64,000 nucleotides of DNA from Murimonas intestini. Its GTDB lineage: Bacteria > Bacillota > Clostridia > Lachnospirales > Lachnospiraceae. Both the position numbers and the translations under genes were made by a program. Below the pieces are notes generated by a model. The model saw only the letters and a list, made by a program, of their open reading frames with translations, was not told where the DNA came from and did not search any database. Below, piece by piece: positions 49,662-58,659 of this stretch (the stretch's first letter is position 1; each line of letters opens with the position of its first letter). Location of the stretch: positions 124,001-188,000 of the forward strand of contig NZ_JANKBI010000001.1 in assembly GCF_024622195.1 (NCBI RefSeq), read 5' to 3'.

Positions 49662-50412
49662 GTTTACAAAATAAAATATTATTAACCCGTTCAGTTATAT
49701 ATATTTCATTTCCCACTACTTCAAGTTCATAACTATCAATAATCTCTTTATCATGTTTCTTTAATAATTCATCAAATCCATAAGCTGTATCTTTTTTCCT
49801 CGGAAACCGAATAGTGCTGTCAAAAGATTTTTCGAATCGCAGCCCATTCTTTCCGCATATTTGTAACCATTCGTCTTTTGTATAAAACTTAATATGACCA
49901 TCTTTTTTTTGCTGCATGTATCCGTCAACAAATCGGCTGGTATCATTGACGTTAGGTGTAGGGTCTGAAATAAACAAGAAGCCATCTGATTTAATAACAC
50001 GGCTGATCTCAGAAATACTTTTTTGTATATCTGGAAAATGATGTAACGCATATCTGGAAATAACCATGTCAAACTCATTATCAGCAAATGGAAAGTTAAC
50101 ACCATCATAGGTTATAAAACTAATGTTTTGGACATTTTCTTCTTTTGCCTTAAAACGATTGACTTCTAATGCCCTTTCAACAATATCCACTCCAATGACA
50201 GATATATTTGGATATTTTTTTGCAATAGGAAAAGACAAATAGCCACTTCCTGTACCTAAATCTAAAATCTTCATGTCCGCTTTAAATGGCAAGAAATCAA
50301 GAATGTTTTTCAAATGATGTCCATCTTGTGTCTGCTTATTGTAATAATCCCCCGAATTAAAACTATCTTCAAATCCTTGCTTTGTAGCCATAATGCTGTT
50401 TTCTATATTCAT
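49657..50412 (-). CDS. Class I SAM-dependent methyltransferase
   Basis: 251 residues from the ATG at 50412 (AGAGGAATTG upstream). Methyltransferase motif I LDLGTGSGYLSFPIA (about 51-65), acidic ribose ligand in VIGVDIVERALE, motif IV FDMVISRYALHHFPD. Type 11 domain; small-molecule substrate unknown. It starts and ends in repeat copies. Confidence 0.88.
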   Translation of the reverse strand: MNIENSIMATKQGFEDSFNSGDYYNKQTQDGHHLKNILDFLPFKADMKILDLGTGSGYLSFPIAKKYPNISVIGVDIVERALEVNRFKAKEENVQNISFITYDGVNFPFADNEFDMVISRYALHHFPDIQKSISEISRVIKSDGFLFISDPTPNVNDTSRFVDGYMQQKKDGHIKFYTKDEWLQICGKNGLRFEKSFDSTIRFPRKKDTAYGFDELLKKHDKEIIDSYELEVVGNEIYITERVNNILFCKQ

Positions 50413-50433
50413 AATATTCAATTCCTCTTTTCG

Positions 50434-50479
50434 TTTACAAATTCAATTTTTCCCCAATAAATAATCCTCCAGTTTATCC
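50434..50479. repeat. Dispersed accessory repeat, copy 7
   Basis: TTTACAAATTCAATTTTTCC ... CCTCCAGTTTATCC, overlapping the 3' end of the DUF3795 gene. The 5' half matches copies 2 and 3 closely, the 3' half less so. Confidence 0.5.
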
Positions 50480-50806
50480 TTTCAGATTCTTTAGAGCATC
50501 GGGACTATTTGAGATGATCATTCCGAGCGTTTCACACTTTTCCATTTCCAGGCAGTCACCACATGTGGCCACACCTTTTTTCAATGCGCACTGACGAATA
50601 CCGCAAAAACTATCACAGTATACAGTTTTTGCTCCATCAGCACGACACCCCTCACAGTTGATATGTTCAGGCAGAATGGGTGCATTATTTAACTCAGCCC
50701 AAAGTTTTGCAGTTTTCTCACGCAGCGCCTGATCATCATTAATCGTTGCAATATATGCGTCACATTTTTCACAGTCCAATCCGCAGAATGCAATCTTATC
50801 CTTCAT
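50474..50806 (-). CDS. DUF3795 Cys-rich protein, intact
   Basis: 110 residues: FCGLDCEKCDAYIATINDDQALREKTAKLW at the start, INCEGCRADGAKTVYCDSFCGIRQCALKKGVATCGDCLEMEKC later, a set of CxxC pairs likely to bind metal. Good start (GGAGGTACATAACT). Function unknown. An intact relative of the broken copy at 27971-28282. Confidence 0.85.
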   Translation of the reverse strand: MKDKIAFCGLDCEKCDAYIATINDDQALREKTAKLWAELNNAPILPEHINCEGCRADGAKTVYCDSFCGIRQCALKKGVATCGDCLEMEKCETLGMIISNSPDALKNLKG

Positions 50807-51079
50807 AGTTATGTACCTCCAACAATTTATTTTTTTGAATTAAGCTTTCTACCACAGTATGTATGATAAAACTAATTATACATCATATCAAAATATAAGT
50901 ATATCATTGAAGGGGGTATATCCAGCTGCTCATGATTTAGCACAGACTTATTTCTTCACTGTAATAAAAAATAGTGTTGCATTTCTCGTATCCATACAAG
51001 TAAGAAAACTGCAAACCCACATGGCTGCTGGATTTATAGTGATTTACTGTGTGCGTTTACGGTTGATTTTTTGACGCTT

Positions 51080-51099
51080 TGGTGCCCAAATGGTGCCCG
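51080..51099. repeat. Integrase-site-like 20-mer, copy 1
   Basis: TGGTGCCCAAATGGTGCCCG: two TGGTGCCC units 11 bases apart. The identical 20-mer is at 52801-52820; together they flank the GNAT gene. Reminiscent of arm-type sites of tyrosine integrases, but no integrase is present. Confidence 0.5.
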
Positions 51100-51321
51100 G
51101 ATTTCGCGAAAGCATATAAAGACGAATAAAAAATTATAAAAAGACATGGGAAAATCAAGCCTTAAAATTCAGAAATTCATCCGTCATTCCTGTTACGCAA
51201 TGGAATGGCAATTTGAAGGATATAGGAGTATAGAACCCTTACCATGTGTTCTTCGCGCTTTGAAAGCCGCTTAAATCAAGCCGTATCGGCTCCTACTGTG
51301 TGACTATATTCCTATTATAGT

Positions 51322-51425
51322 AAGAGGGCGAAAGCACTCTTAGCTTTCACCCTCTTAATTACAAATGATCAGGGGCAGATGGACTTGTCAAAGACGGCAA
51401 AGCCGTTCATTTTATCATTGACAAG
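51322..51425. repeat. Two stem-loops downstream of the GNAT gene
   Basis: First: AAGAGGGCGAAAGC / GCTTTCACCCTCTT (51322-51335 with 51343-51356, one mismatch). Second: CTTGTCAA / TTGACAAG (51384-51391 with 51418-51425) enclosing ACGGC-AAA-GCCGT. Neither has a clear U-run. They stand 23-126 bases past the GNAT stop. Confidence 0.5.
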
Positions 51426-51447
51426 GGTCGCTGATTCTGCTACTTGT

Positions 51448-52401
51448 CTATAATCTGAGTTGCATAATCCGTTCGTCAATTCTCCGTACTACGCCATGAG
51501 AGTAGGCCGTAAAGTATTTTAGCCAAAATCCGTAGGCAGTAGGGTTGAAGCTTTCAAAGTCTACTCCAAGTTGAGTATAGCCTTCTGCTTTCAGTGTAGA
51601 TATTGTGAAGTTCAACAAATTTTGATATACACCCTTGCCTCTGTGCTCCGGTAGGCAATACGCACTATTAATATGACGATAGGTATCTCCGGTTGCAATG
51701 AATGTTTCCCCCGAAGCTGCAATTTTCAAAAATGCACAAAACTTACTGTTCTGTTTCGCCGCAAAATACCGTGCACCCTCTTTCAAAGAGGATACCATAA
51801 ATTCCTCCCGTGTTTCGGGCTTGCGATTCATAAAGAACGGACTTTGTTGGCAATGGCGGTTTAATGCCAAGTCAAGCGGATAGATAAAATGATAATCATC
51901 TTTTGATATTTCGGAAAAGTCATAACCTGCACAAGGTTTGCAGTCAATCAATTCCATGGGGCGAACGGCATCCATACAGCGCAGTCCGAAACCATAACAA
52001 TAAAATTGCCGTTGCAGCTCTTCATCATGGGCGTATAGGCAAATTGCATGAGAAACGGCTCCAGCCCTTACCCACTTTGCACCCGCAGCTTGATACATGG
52101 CCGCATAAATTTTTGAACGGTTCGTAGAAACTGCTGCGTGCGCGCCCATGGGAGAAAAAACTCCTTTCACATCCGTGGAACCAAATGCATTATCAAAGGG
52201 TGAATAACAATTTAAAAAACCTACCATATCTCCGCCATCGAATGCCGCTATGCCTAATCCGTTCTCCGCAAAATCGCTTAAGTCAGGAATGTCACTTACT
52301 GTTGGTAAAGCCTTTACAGCTTGTTGTTCTTCATCATAACACGCATGAGCGATTGCTTTTGCTTCATCAATATGTTGTCTTTCAAAATCTTTAATTTCCA
52401 T
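51448..52401 (-). CDS. GNAT acetyltransferase with two domains
   Basis: 317 residues. A degenerate N-terminal GNAT half (AIAAFDGGDMVGFLNCYSPF; GVFSPMGAHAAV; RSKIYAAMYQAAGAKWVRAG) and a better C-terminal one (TYRHINSAYCLPEHRGKGVYQNLLNFTISTLKAEGYTQLGVDFES, about 245-290). AGAGGTATAGT precedes the ATG. Substrate unknown. Flanked by 20-mer repeats. Confidence 0.87.
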   Translation of the reverse strand: MEIKDFERQHIDEAKAIAHACYDEEQQAVKALPTVSDIPDLSDFAENGLGIAAFDGGDMVGFLNCYSPFDNAFGSTDVKGVFSPMGAHAAVSTNRSKIYAAMYQAAGAKWVRAGAVSHAICLYAHDEELQRQFYCYGFGLRCMDAVRPMELIDCKPCAGYDFSEISKDDYHFIYPLDLALNRHCQQSPFFMNRKPETREEFMVSSLKEGARYFAAKQNSKFCAFLKIAASGETFIATGDTYRHINSAYCLPEHRGKGVYQNLLNFTISTLKAEGYTQLGVDFESFNPTAYGFWLKYFTAYSHGVVRRIDERIMQLRL

Positions 52402-52800
52402 ACTATACCTCTTTCAATTGGTGGAGAGTTAAAGTATAGTCACCCTCCACATTGGAATGTAACTAATATTATTTCTCATATTACATCAACTCCTTTGTGT
52501 GAAATTATCTATATGAACACAAGAAAATCTTGTGATATTGTGTTACTACAAAACATACGCTTTTCTCTATTAATTTATTGGAAATTATACCATACATACA
52601 AGAATAGTTCTATGCTATTTTATAAACTTACACTGGATAGCCATTCGCAAATTTCAGAGAGGGCTTGGGATACTTCCCAACAAGTAATTTTTGAGAAGAG
52701 GGTACCCTCTTCCTATGCTTGCTATTCCAAAAGTTACACTGAAAGGGTCGGAAAGAAATGGAACAAAACTGATAATTGAAAAATGTTCCACGGAAGCTCG

Positions 52801-52820
52801 TGGTGCCCAAATGGTGCCCG
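52801..52820. repeat. Integrase-site-like 20-mer, copy 2
   Basis: Identical to 51080-51099, same orientation, 1.72 kb away. Sequences after the two copies also share a general AT-rich, TATAAA-containing layout. Confidence 0.5.
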
Positions 52821-53210
52821 ACTTCCAAAACCATGCTGTAAGGAGATATAACGAGAAATAAGAAGATATGCAAAAGCCTTTGATTTAAGCCACTTGCGGC
52901 GATACTTATAAACACTTATGAACGCTTGTAAGGCGTTAAAGTGGATCTTAATCAATAAAAAATAGTAGAATAACCTGCCAATCTCAATACACGCTTTGTG
53001 CCTGCTGCGATCTGCTTGTTGGGAGTATCCCAAACCCTTTGTCTATTTCCTAACTGGGTGCCCATAAGGCATTGTGGAAATATTGATAGAAATACGGTAT
53101 TATTAAAGTGATATAAAAGTTATGCCCGCAAGAGATAATCGACATTTTATGGAAGAGTGATAAATAGACATTTATATAGTGATAGTAGCAATTTAGCAAC
53201 TACTGGTTTA

Positions 53211-53239
53211 TTGTGGAACATTTATCCCTGATATATTAT
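53211..53239 (+). promoter_or_regulatory. Promoter of the HTH-DUF5680 gene
   Basis: TTGTGG (53211-53216) and TATTAT (53234-53239) 17 bases apart, ending 16 bases before the start codon. A small inverted repeat AGTAG ... CTACT lies just upstream. Confidence 0.6.
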
Positions 53240-53255
53240 TGATATGGAGGTGAAA

Positions 53256-53927
53256 ATGATGTTTTCAGAAAAATTGCAAATGATACGCAAAAATAATGGA
53301 CTAACTCAAGAAGAACTTTCAGAAAAATTATCCGTTTCAAGACAAGCTGTAGCAAAATGGGAGGCAGGACATACATATCCTGACATAACAAATCTTATAG
53401 GTATAAGTAATTTTTTTAATATTACTGTTGACTATCTAGTGAAAGAACAGGAATGTAGTCTGAATATTACAGATACACAAGATAAGGATATTGAACGGTT
53501 GATTTTGTTCCGATTAGAGGCAAATGTGAATACATATGCTGCATATATGAATGAAACGTCACCGACCAGATTGAACTCCCACGATTTTACCTATACTAAT
53601 GCCCCTTATATGTATCATGATACATACGTTGGCGGAGAGAAATTCGCTGGTGAAGAGGTAATATGGCATAAAGATAATGTGCAGTATGCGATGAATTATT
53701 GTGGACAAGTGTTAGGTCAGCAGTTTAGTGGAGATTTTTTAAAAGAAGCATTAAGAAAAGCAGATATGAAAATGCCATATCGTGGACCAGAGTATTATCA
53801 ATCAGGGGAATATACATATAAATGCAATGTGGTTGGTGATTTTACATGGTTTCAAGGATATGAAGAAATCTATTGTAATACAGAGAAAGTTTATGAGTGT
53901 TATTTTCATGGTGGAACAACAAATTAG
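53256..53927 (+). CDS. XRE family HTH protein with C-terminal DUF5680-like domain
   Basis: 223 residues from the ATG at 53256 (GGAGG 5 bases upstream; ATG at 53259 is equally possible). Cro/C1 HTH at 5-60 (TQEELSEKLSVSRQAVAKWEAGHTYPDITNLI), a short linker, then a C-terminal domain (about 85-220) with TYVGGEKFAGEEVIWHKDNV, PYRGPEYYQSGEYTYKCNVVGDFTWFQGYEEIY. This is a common Firmicute architecture, often ligand-responsive. The gene is the only plus-strand one in this block. Ends in a repeat copy. Confidence 0.9.
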   Translation: MMFSEKLQMIRKNNGLTQEELSEKLSVSRQAVAKWEAGHTYPDITNLIGISNFFNITVDYLVKEQECSLNITDTQDKDIERLILFRLEANVNTYAAYMNETSPTRLNSHDFTYTNAPYMYHDTYVGGEKFAGEEVIWHKDNVQYAMNYCGQVLGQQFSGDFLKEALRKADMKMPYRGPEYYQSGEYTYKCNVVGDFTWFQGYEEIYCNTEKVYECYFHGGTTN

Positions 53928-53930
53928 AAT

Positions 53931-53965
53931 CTACAAATTTGAATTTTGTGGGGGAGATTTATAAC
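53931..53965. repeat. Dispersed accessory repeat, copy 8
   Basis: CTACAAATTTGAATTTTGTG ... GAGATTTATAAC, starting 4 bases after the HTH-DUF5680 stop. Confidence 0.55.
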
Positions 53966-54049
53966 GCAGGATTTAAGCAAAAGTGGAGAAAAACTTTGAT
54001 TTACAAGGGCTTTGCCGCTCCGTTATAAAGACTTATAAGAAGTTAATAT

Positions 54050-54635
54050 AAAATTTCGATACCGCAAATCTTTCATCCTGAAAATGTCTTCTATGATGCG
54101 CTCATTTTCTTCAAGTACCACAGCATATATCAAAAAATCATCCCAAAGAATAAGCTGCTATTTCTCCGCTTCCGCTAGGTTAGAGAAGTCATGAAGAAAA
54201 TTTTTCAGACCGGAAATCTGAGCTGTCAAAAGCTCGCCTGTATCCGTCCGCTTTAACCACAGGATTTTTTTCGATGCAGATAGTATCATACGAAGCACCG
54301 CAGAAATAGGCAGCAGCAGAATTGCCAAAAACGATATCACAAAAAAGCTCTCAAAGCAATTCCAATCACCATATCCGGCGATGATAAAAGATAGTTCATT
54401 TGTTCAATACCAAAAGATTGTGGAGCTGCCGACAGAAAACCCTCTGCTTTGTCCAGCCAGCCGCTCTTTTCAATTTGGACTGCGGCTATCCCCATCCCCA
54501 GAAAAAGAAGAAACGGCATCAGGCAGCCACTAAGGCAGCCTATAAGAAAAAGAATACAAATAGCGGTACAAGGAAAACCAGCCTGTCAAGTTTCTGCCAG
54601 TGCGTGATCTGTTTTGTTGCAATGTTTTTTTTCAT
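54050..54635 (-). pseudogene. Decayed membrane protein gene, DUF2207-like C-terminus
   Basis: The ATG at 54635 has AAAGGGAG upstream and reads MKKNIATKQITHWQKLDRLV and on to a stop; other frames continue with MPFLLFLGMGIAAVQIEKSG, LPISAVLRMILSASKKILWL, KNFLHDFSNLAEAEK, then, after an in-frame TAG, LWDDFLIYAVVLEENERIIE. At least two frameshifts and one nonsense codon. The end matches the C-terminal region of DUF2207-type membrane proteins, whose N-terminus would be missing. Confidence 0.6.
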
Positions 54636-54662
54636 GGTTACTCCCTTTCCTCTTTTGGAAAT

Positions 54663-55151
54663 CTAATGCAGGAGAACAGGCGCAACAAAAACCGTCATGA
54701 TCCAATAGTAAAGCCCTATCCAGCAGATTACGGTAAATACCATAAATATGTTTGGATGTTTACCCAATGACATATTTCCCTTATAGTATTTGTGATAATT
54801 CCGCGGATGCAGGTAGAGAGTCCTTTCCTCACTGGGGATGCACTTAAAATGGCAGTCAAGTTCGTGCATTTTATACTTTTTACCATTTGGAGCTACATAA
54901 TAATAGGTGGCAATATATTCAGTTTCTCCACTGGAAAATTGTTCGGTTTTTTCGTCATAATTCTGAACATGTAGTTCATCATAATGATCTAAATAAGCGG
55001 TTACCTTCCTTCCATCCTGCTCCGCTTCTTCCTTGAACTGCTGCCCTTTTCCTTTCAGCCGTTTCGTCAACTTATGCTGAATGATTCCAACAATAACGAT
55101 ATACGTCACTGTGATCGCAAAGAACAAAACAATAGCGATTAAATCTTTCAT
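54663..55151 (-). CDS. Hypothetical membrane protein
   Basis: 162 residues from the ATG at 55151 (GGGGGTGG upstream). N-terminal helix (LIAIVLFFAITVTYIVIVGII), a soluble middle with TATYYYVAPNGKKYKMHELDCHF and LYLHPRNYHKYYKG, and a C-terminal helix. The soluble part resembles the DUF3592-type fold in which a beta domain sits between two helices. The next gene has the same theme. Function unknown. Confidence 0.7.
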   Translation of the reverse strand: MKDLIAIVLFFAITVTYIVIVGIIQHKLTKRLKGKGQQFKEEAEQDGRKVTAYLDHYDELHVQNYDEKTEQFSSGETEYIATYYYVAPNGKKYKMHELDCHFKCIPSEERTLYLHPRNYHKYYKGNMSLGKHPNIFMVFTVICWIGLYYWIMTVFVAPVLLH

Positions 55152-55307
55152 AAAACCACCCCCATCCATCATTTTTCTCTGTCATTTATAAATCTACATC
55201 TTATGAATTATTTATTATAGTACAATAAAAATCAGAATTCTTGTACGATATTACACTCCTGGCCATTCCACCACTTTCCTCCATCAATGACAGGTTTCAT
55301 TTTACCC

Positions 55308-55796
55308 CTAAGGAATGTCTATATATATACTTCCATTGTAGAGATACACATCTGCTCTTCTTCCGATCAAAGATTTTGTTTTCTTTCCGAAGCGCTCTGC
55401 CCGTGCCCGTTTCACCTGTCCATCTTTACTGTCAGTGTATTCAACTTCAATCCAGTAATTCGGCCTTGTTGTATTAAAATCTTTTTTTATTCCATCATCA
55501 TCGTAGTATTCATGCTCAACATTCTCTTTTTCCCCGCCAGCATTAATGACCTTACCAATGCAGCGATATCCCCGCTCCATCATCTTATGCCGGATTGCCA
55601 TTGCCTTCTTATATCTCTTTGTTGCAATCCTATAGCCATTAATACCGAAAGCTGCTGCCAAACAAAAAAATACAATCCTCAATAAAAGAAAATCATCTGC
55701 ATACATCCCTAATGCAGTCCAAATTACAATATGTGCAATACTGACACGGTCTTCTAAATACCCATAATAATATTCATCCCGATATGTATATTTCAA
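55308..55796 (-). CDS. Hypothetical membrane protein
   Basis: 162 residues. Two predicted helices near residues 22-60 (DRVSIAHIVIWTALGMY; LRIVFFCLAAAFGINGY), then a basic soluble domain with HEYYDDDGIKKDFNTTRPNYWIEVEYTDSKDGQVKRARAERFGKK. Shares composition with the downstream gene, and both lie in the accessory block. No named family recognised. Confidence 0.7.
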   Translation of the reverse strand: MKYTYRDEYYYGYLEDRVSIAHIVIWTALGMYADDFLLLRIVFFCLAAAFGINGYRIATKRYKKAMAIRHKMMERGYRCIGKVINAGGEKENVEHEYYDDDGIKKDFNTTRPNYWIEVEYTDSKDGQVKRARAERFGKKTKSLIGRRADVYLYNGSIYIDIP

Positions 55797-55873
55797 CTCA
55801 TCCCCTCCTCGTATTAGGACAATTCACTATTGACACCCCATCCCTTTCTGCTTGTTGGAGTGCGGGAATTGAG

Positions 55874-56662
55874 TCACTGCTTCTTTTTAAGTTCAGCCAT
55901 GGCACAATAATGCAAAACATCGAACTCATCAGGTGCATTTTCGGTAAGTAATCTTTTATGTTCTTGTTCCCACATGGCAATTTCTTCTTCCGTAAGTGAA
56001 GCACCAATTCCCCGGCAGGCTTTCATTCTTCCATTCCAGCTTTCTCGAGTGAAATGTACATATAAAGGATATTCCTCATGAAAAACTAATTCAAATTTTT
56101 CATTATAACAGTCAGGTATAAATATTGGATGAACCGTCTCCCCTGCACCGCTCCACTTTGGACTATATTTCAGCACAAGTTTTTCGCTTGCTCCTGCAAT
56201 TTTATCTTCGTAAGGCAGCCAGGCCATATACAAGACAAGAATACGTCCGTTTGGCTTTAGCATCCGATAAAACTTAGACACAGTTTCCTCGTGGTTGAAA
56301 TACCAGAAACATTGACATGCAGTAATTACATCAAATGACTCATCTGAAAAATCCACATTTTCTGCTGATAATGCATAGTAATCGATATCCATTCCCTCTG
56401 AAAGAATTTTTGCCTGCTCAATTTGATTTACGGATATGTCTGTACCTGTCCATTTTGCTCCATAGCGGTACATATTCCTGGGCAGAACTCCGGTCCCGGT
56501 TCCCATATCAAGTACCTTTTGACCATTTATACATAATTTACGGCTTATGATCCTATCATAAAATTCCTGCGGATAAATATCCCGAAATCTTGCATAATCC
56601 GCCGAAGTTTTTCCCCAGTCAAAAGCTTTCCCACCATCAATATTTTTATCTGTTATATTCAT
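55874..56662 (-). CDS. Class I SAM-dependent methyltransferase
   Basis: 262 residues. Motif I VLDMGTGTGVLPRNMYRYGA (about 50-69), acidic ribose ligand in TGTDISVNQIEQAK, motif IV DVITACQCFWYFNHEE, motif VI-like PNGRILVLYMAWLPYED. Good start (TTGGAGG). Substrate unknown. The sequence just upstream (56673-56710) weakly resembles the dispersed repeat. Confidence 0.9.
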   Translation of the reverse strand: MNITDKNIDGGKAFDWGKTSADYARFRDIYPQEFYDRIISRKLCINGQKVLDMGTGTGVLPRNMYRYGAKWTGTDISVNQIEQAKILSEGMDIDYYALSAENVDFSDESFDVITACQCFWYFNHEETVSKFYRMLKPNGRILVLYMAWLPYEDKIAGASEKLVLKYSPKWSGAGETVHPIFIPDCYNEKFELVFHEEYPLYVHFTRESWNGRMKACRGIGASLTEEEIAMWEQEHKRLLTENAPDEFDVLHYCAMAELKKKQ

Positions 56663-56732
56663 GTCTGCGCACCTCCAAATTATAATTTTTTAGAAATAAA
56701 CCAGATGTTACAAATCTTATATAATGTTCATT

Positions 56733-57251
56733 TTATAGTACAGATTCATTCTCAATATCATCATCTTCACATTCAAACGAAGATATCATATTTAATGCGC
56801 TTTTAGCCATCTCACTTTCAGGAAAAAACTCAAGTACCTTTTGATAATACTCCTTTGAAAGCTTTGCATTTTTAGCTTGCGCATAGCAAAAAGCAATATT
56901 CAGCAATGCCATTTCCGTATAGGAAGATCTACTGGAAGATAGTAATGTGATACAGCGGTATTTATCAATCCAAGTATGCCTGCAAAAGAAATTATAGCTT
57001 TTTTTAAACTCTTCAATAGCTTTCAGATAATTTCCCTGCTTATATAATAAAATACCTTTTCTGTGATGATGCGGAACACAGCTACGCAATATTAAAGAAA
57101 CTGCCAAATAAGTTATCATGGCAAGTATGAGTGCGGACTTAAAAGGTTTTATAAATGTATGAAAAATTAAAACCAGTATCCCCATTATAAAAAGCTGTGG
57201 AACTATTGACAGCCACGCGATTTGACGCACAACCGGTTTTCCTGATGACAT
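56733..57251 (-). CDS. Two-helix membrane protein with TPR-like repeats
   Basis: 172 residues. Two N-terminal helices (about 10-60) followed by tetratricopeptide-like repeats (ILLYKQGNYLKAIEEFKKSYNF; MALLNIAFCYAQAKNAKLSKEYYQKVLEFFPESEMAKSALN). Good ribosome site (GAGGAGGATATCAT). Located 52 bases after the sensor-kinase gene on the same strand, possibly part of that operon. Function unknown. Confidence 0.8.
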   Translation of the reverse strand: MSSGKPVVRQIAWLSIVPQLFIMGILVLIFHTFIKPFKSALILAMITYLAVSLILRSCVPHHHRKGILLYKQGNYLKAIEEFKKSYNFFCRHTWIDKYRCITLLSSSRSSYTEMALLNIAFCYAQAKNAKLSKEYYQKVLEFFPESEMAKSALNMISSFECEDDDIENESVL

Positions 57252-57303
57252 ATGATATCCTCCTCAATCACATAAATGGATTTTTGAATGCTTCACTCAT
57301 TCG

Positions 57304-58659
57304 CTACAAAGGGATTTGTACAGTAACCTTTGCTCCATGAGTTTCAACAGAATTATCAAGTAATAACTGCCCTTTATGTTGTTTGATAATCGTATTTGTA
57401 ATATACAGCCCCATTCCATAATGTATACCAGAAGTCCGGCTGTTATCACCCATATAAAATTGTTCCTTTGCACGTTTCAAGGCCTCCGGAGAAAATCCCT
57501 TTCCCGTATCAGAAACAGCAATGTTGAAATACTGAATATCTTCATAAATATCAAACAAAATATTACCGTTATCTGGTGTATAATCAACAGCATTTGAAGC
57601 GACATTCAAGACGGCTCTTAACAACTGTTCTTTATCTGCAAGAATATAATCAGTGTTATAATCTTCATTCCATTTTAAAGTAATATTTTTTACGGCACAT
57701 AAGCCTTTCACGTTTACTTTCACTTCCTTTAAAATTTCAGCAATTTTCGTTTGCTCTAATGAAAAAGAAAGTGGGATTTTAGATTTTGTGACATCAATTA
57801 AAATTTGCACGTAATTGTACATTTTTTCATAACTGCTCATAATATAATCAGCACATTCTTTTTGTTTATCCACAAGCTCTGTATCATACAATAATTCTGT
57901 GTTTCCGCGCAGAATGGTTAAAGGCGTTTTTAAATCATGTGCAAGTGCAGATATTTGTTCTTGTTGTATTTTATCTGCTTTCCATTGGGCCATAAGTGAT
58001 TTCTTTAATTCATTTTTCATGTGCTCTAATGCTTTTAGAGCTTCATTGATTTCAAAAATACCACTATTATTTACTGTGAAATCTAAATCTTGTTCCTCTA
58101 TCTTCTGAGTCACGATAAGTAATTTCCGAATTTTACCCCCTGTATATTTACCGAACAAGTGTGACACAAAAATCAATAAAGCAATCATTTCAATGAAAGC
58201 TATAATTAAGACAGGTATATCTGCAACAGGGAAGAAACTTCTTAACATCTCATTTTTAAATTGCGATGCAATGCGATAACGCAAAATTAGTATTTCATTG
58301 CCGCGATCAATCGTTTTATAGCGATATGGGCGTTCACTGTCTTTGTGATTAAGGATATTTATATTCCAAAATGATTTAGCAGTTTTAGTTTCAAGAGAGC
58401 TTTTTTCTAAATTTCCATTTTTTGAAAAAAGAGAGTATTCACAAAAAAACGGAACATCAGTGAAATCTAATTCTTTGGAGTTTTTTAACTTATCGCTGGC
58501 ATCACTGATTTCTTCATCAATTTTTACGGTTGGGACTATAACATCTGTATTCACACAAAACATATATGTTCCAATATTGACAGCACCTATTAAAATAATA
58601 CCACAGGCGACTAATAAAATATATCTCATAAAAATAGTTCGTAGTTTTTTTACACCCAT
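57304..58659 (-). CDS. Sensor histidine kinase of the lantibiotic-immunity locus
   Basis: 451 residues. Two helices (about 12-32 and 145-165) enclose an extracytoplasmic domain of ~110 residues; then HAMP-like linker, HisKA with phosphoacceptor His in SALAHDLKTPLTILRGN, and HATPase with NVASNAVDYTPDNG and GKGFSPEAL. Resembles NisK/SpaK-type and NsrK-type kinases in layout and neighbours. Overlaps the regulator gene by 10 bases. Confidence 0.93.
   Translation of the reverse strand: MGVKKLRTIFMRYILLVACGIILIGAVNIGTYMFCVNTDVIVPTVKIDEEISDASDKLKNSKELDFTDVPFFCEYSLFSKNGNLEKSSLETKTAKSFWNINILNHKDSERPYRYKTIDRGNEILILRYRIASQFKNEMLRSFFPVADIPVLIIAFIEMIALLIFVSHLFGKYTGGKIRKLLIVTQKIEEQDLDFTVNNSGIFEINEALKALEHMKNELKKSLMAQWKADKIQQEQISALAHDLKTPLTILRGNTELLYDTELVDKQKECADYIMSSYEKMYNYVQILIDVTKSKIPLSFSLEQTKIAEILKEVKVNVKGLCAVKNITLKWNEDYNTDYILADKEQLLRAVLNVASNAVDYTPDNGNILFDIYEDIQYFNIAVSDTGKGFSPEALKRAKEQFYMGDNSRTSGIHYGMGLYITNTIIKQHKGQLLLDNSVETHGAKVTVQIPL

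Larger units (their letters stand above)
50807..51447. other. Gene-free region with integrase-like repeat
   Basis: 641 bases without a supported gene. It contains TGGTGCCCAAATGGTGCCCG at 51080-51099 (see repeat), an inverted repeat at 51322-51356 and a nested one at 51384-51425. Short plus-strand frames here have no start sites or recognisable content. Confidence 0.5.
52402..53255. other. Gene-free region with second 20-mer
   Basis: About 850 bases without a supported gene. It contains the second TGGTGCCCAAATGGTGCCCG (52801-52820) and, near the right end, the promoter of the HTH-DUF5680 gene. Short frames here are fragmentary. Confidence 0.5.

Noticed and set aside
51322..51356. Rho-independent terminator of the GNAT gene
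   Set aside because: No T-run follows the stem on either strand.
52628..53033. Minus-strand frames containing the second 20-mer as integrase C-terminus
   Set aside because: No integrase motif (R-H-R-Y residues) is visible and frames differ between the two 20-mer copies.
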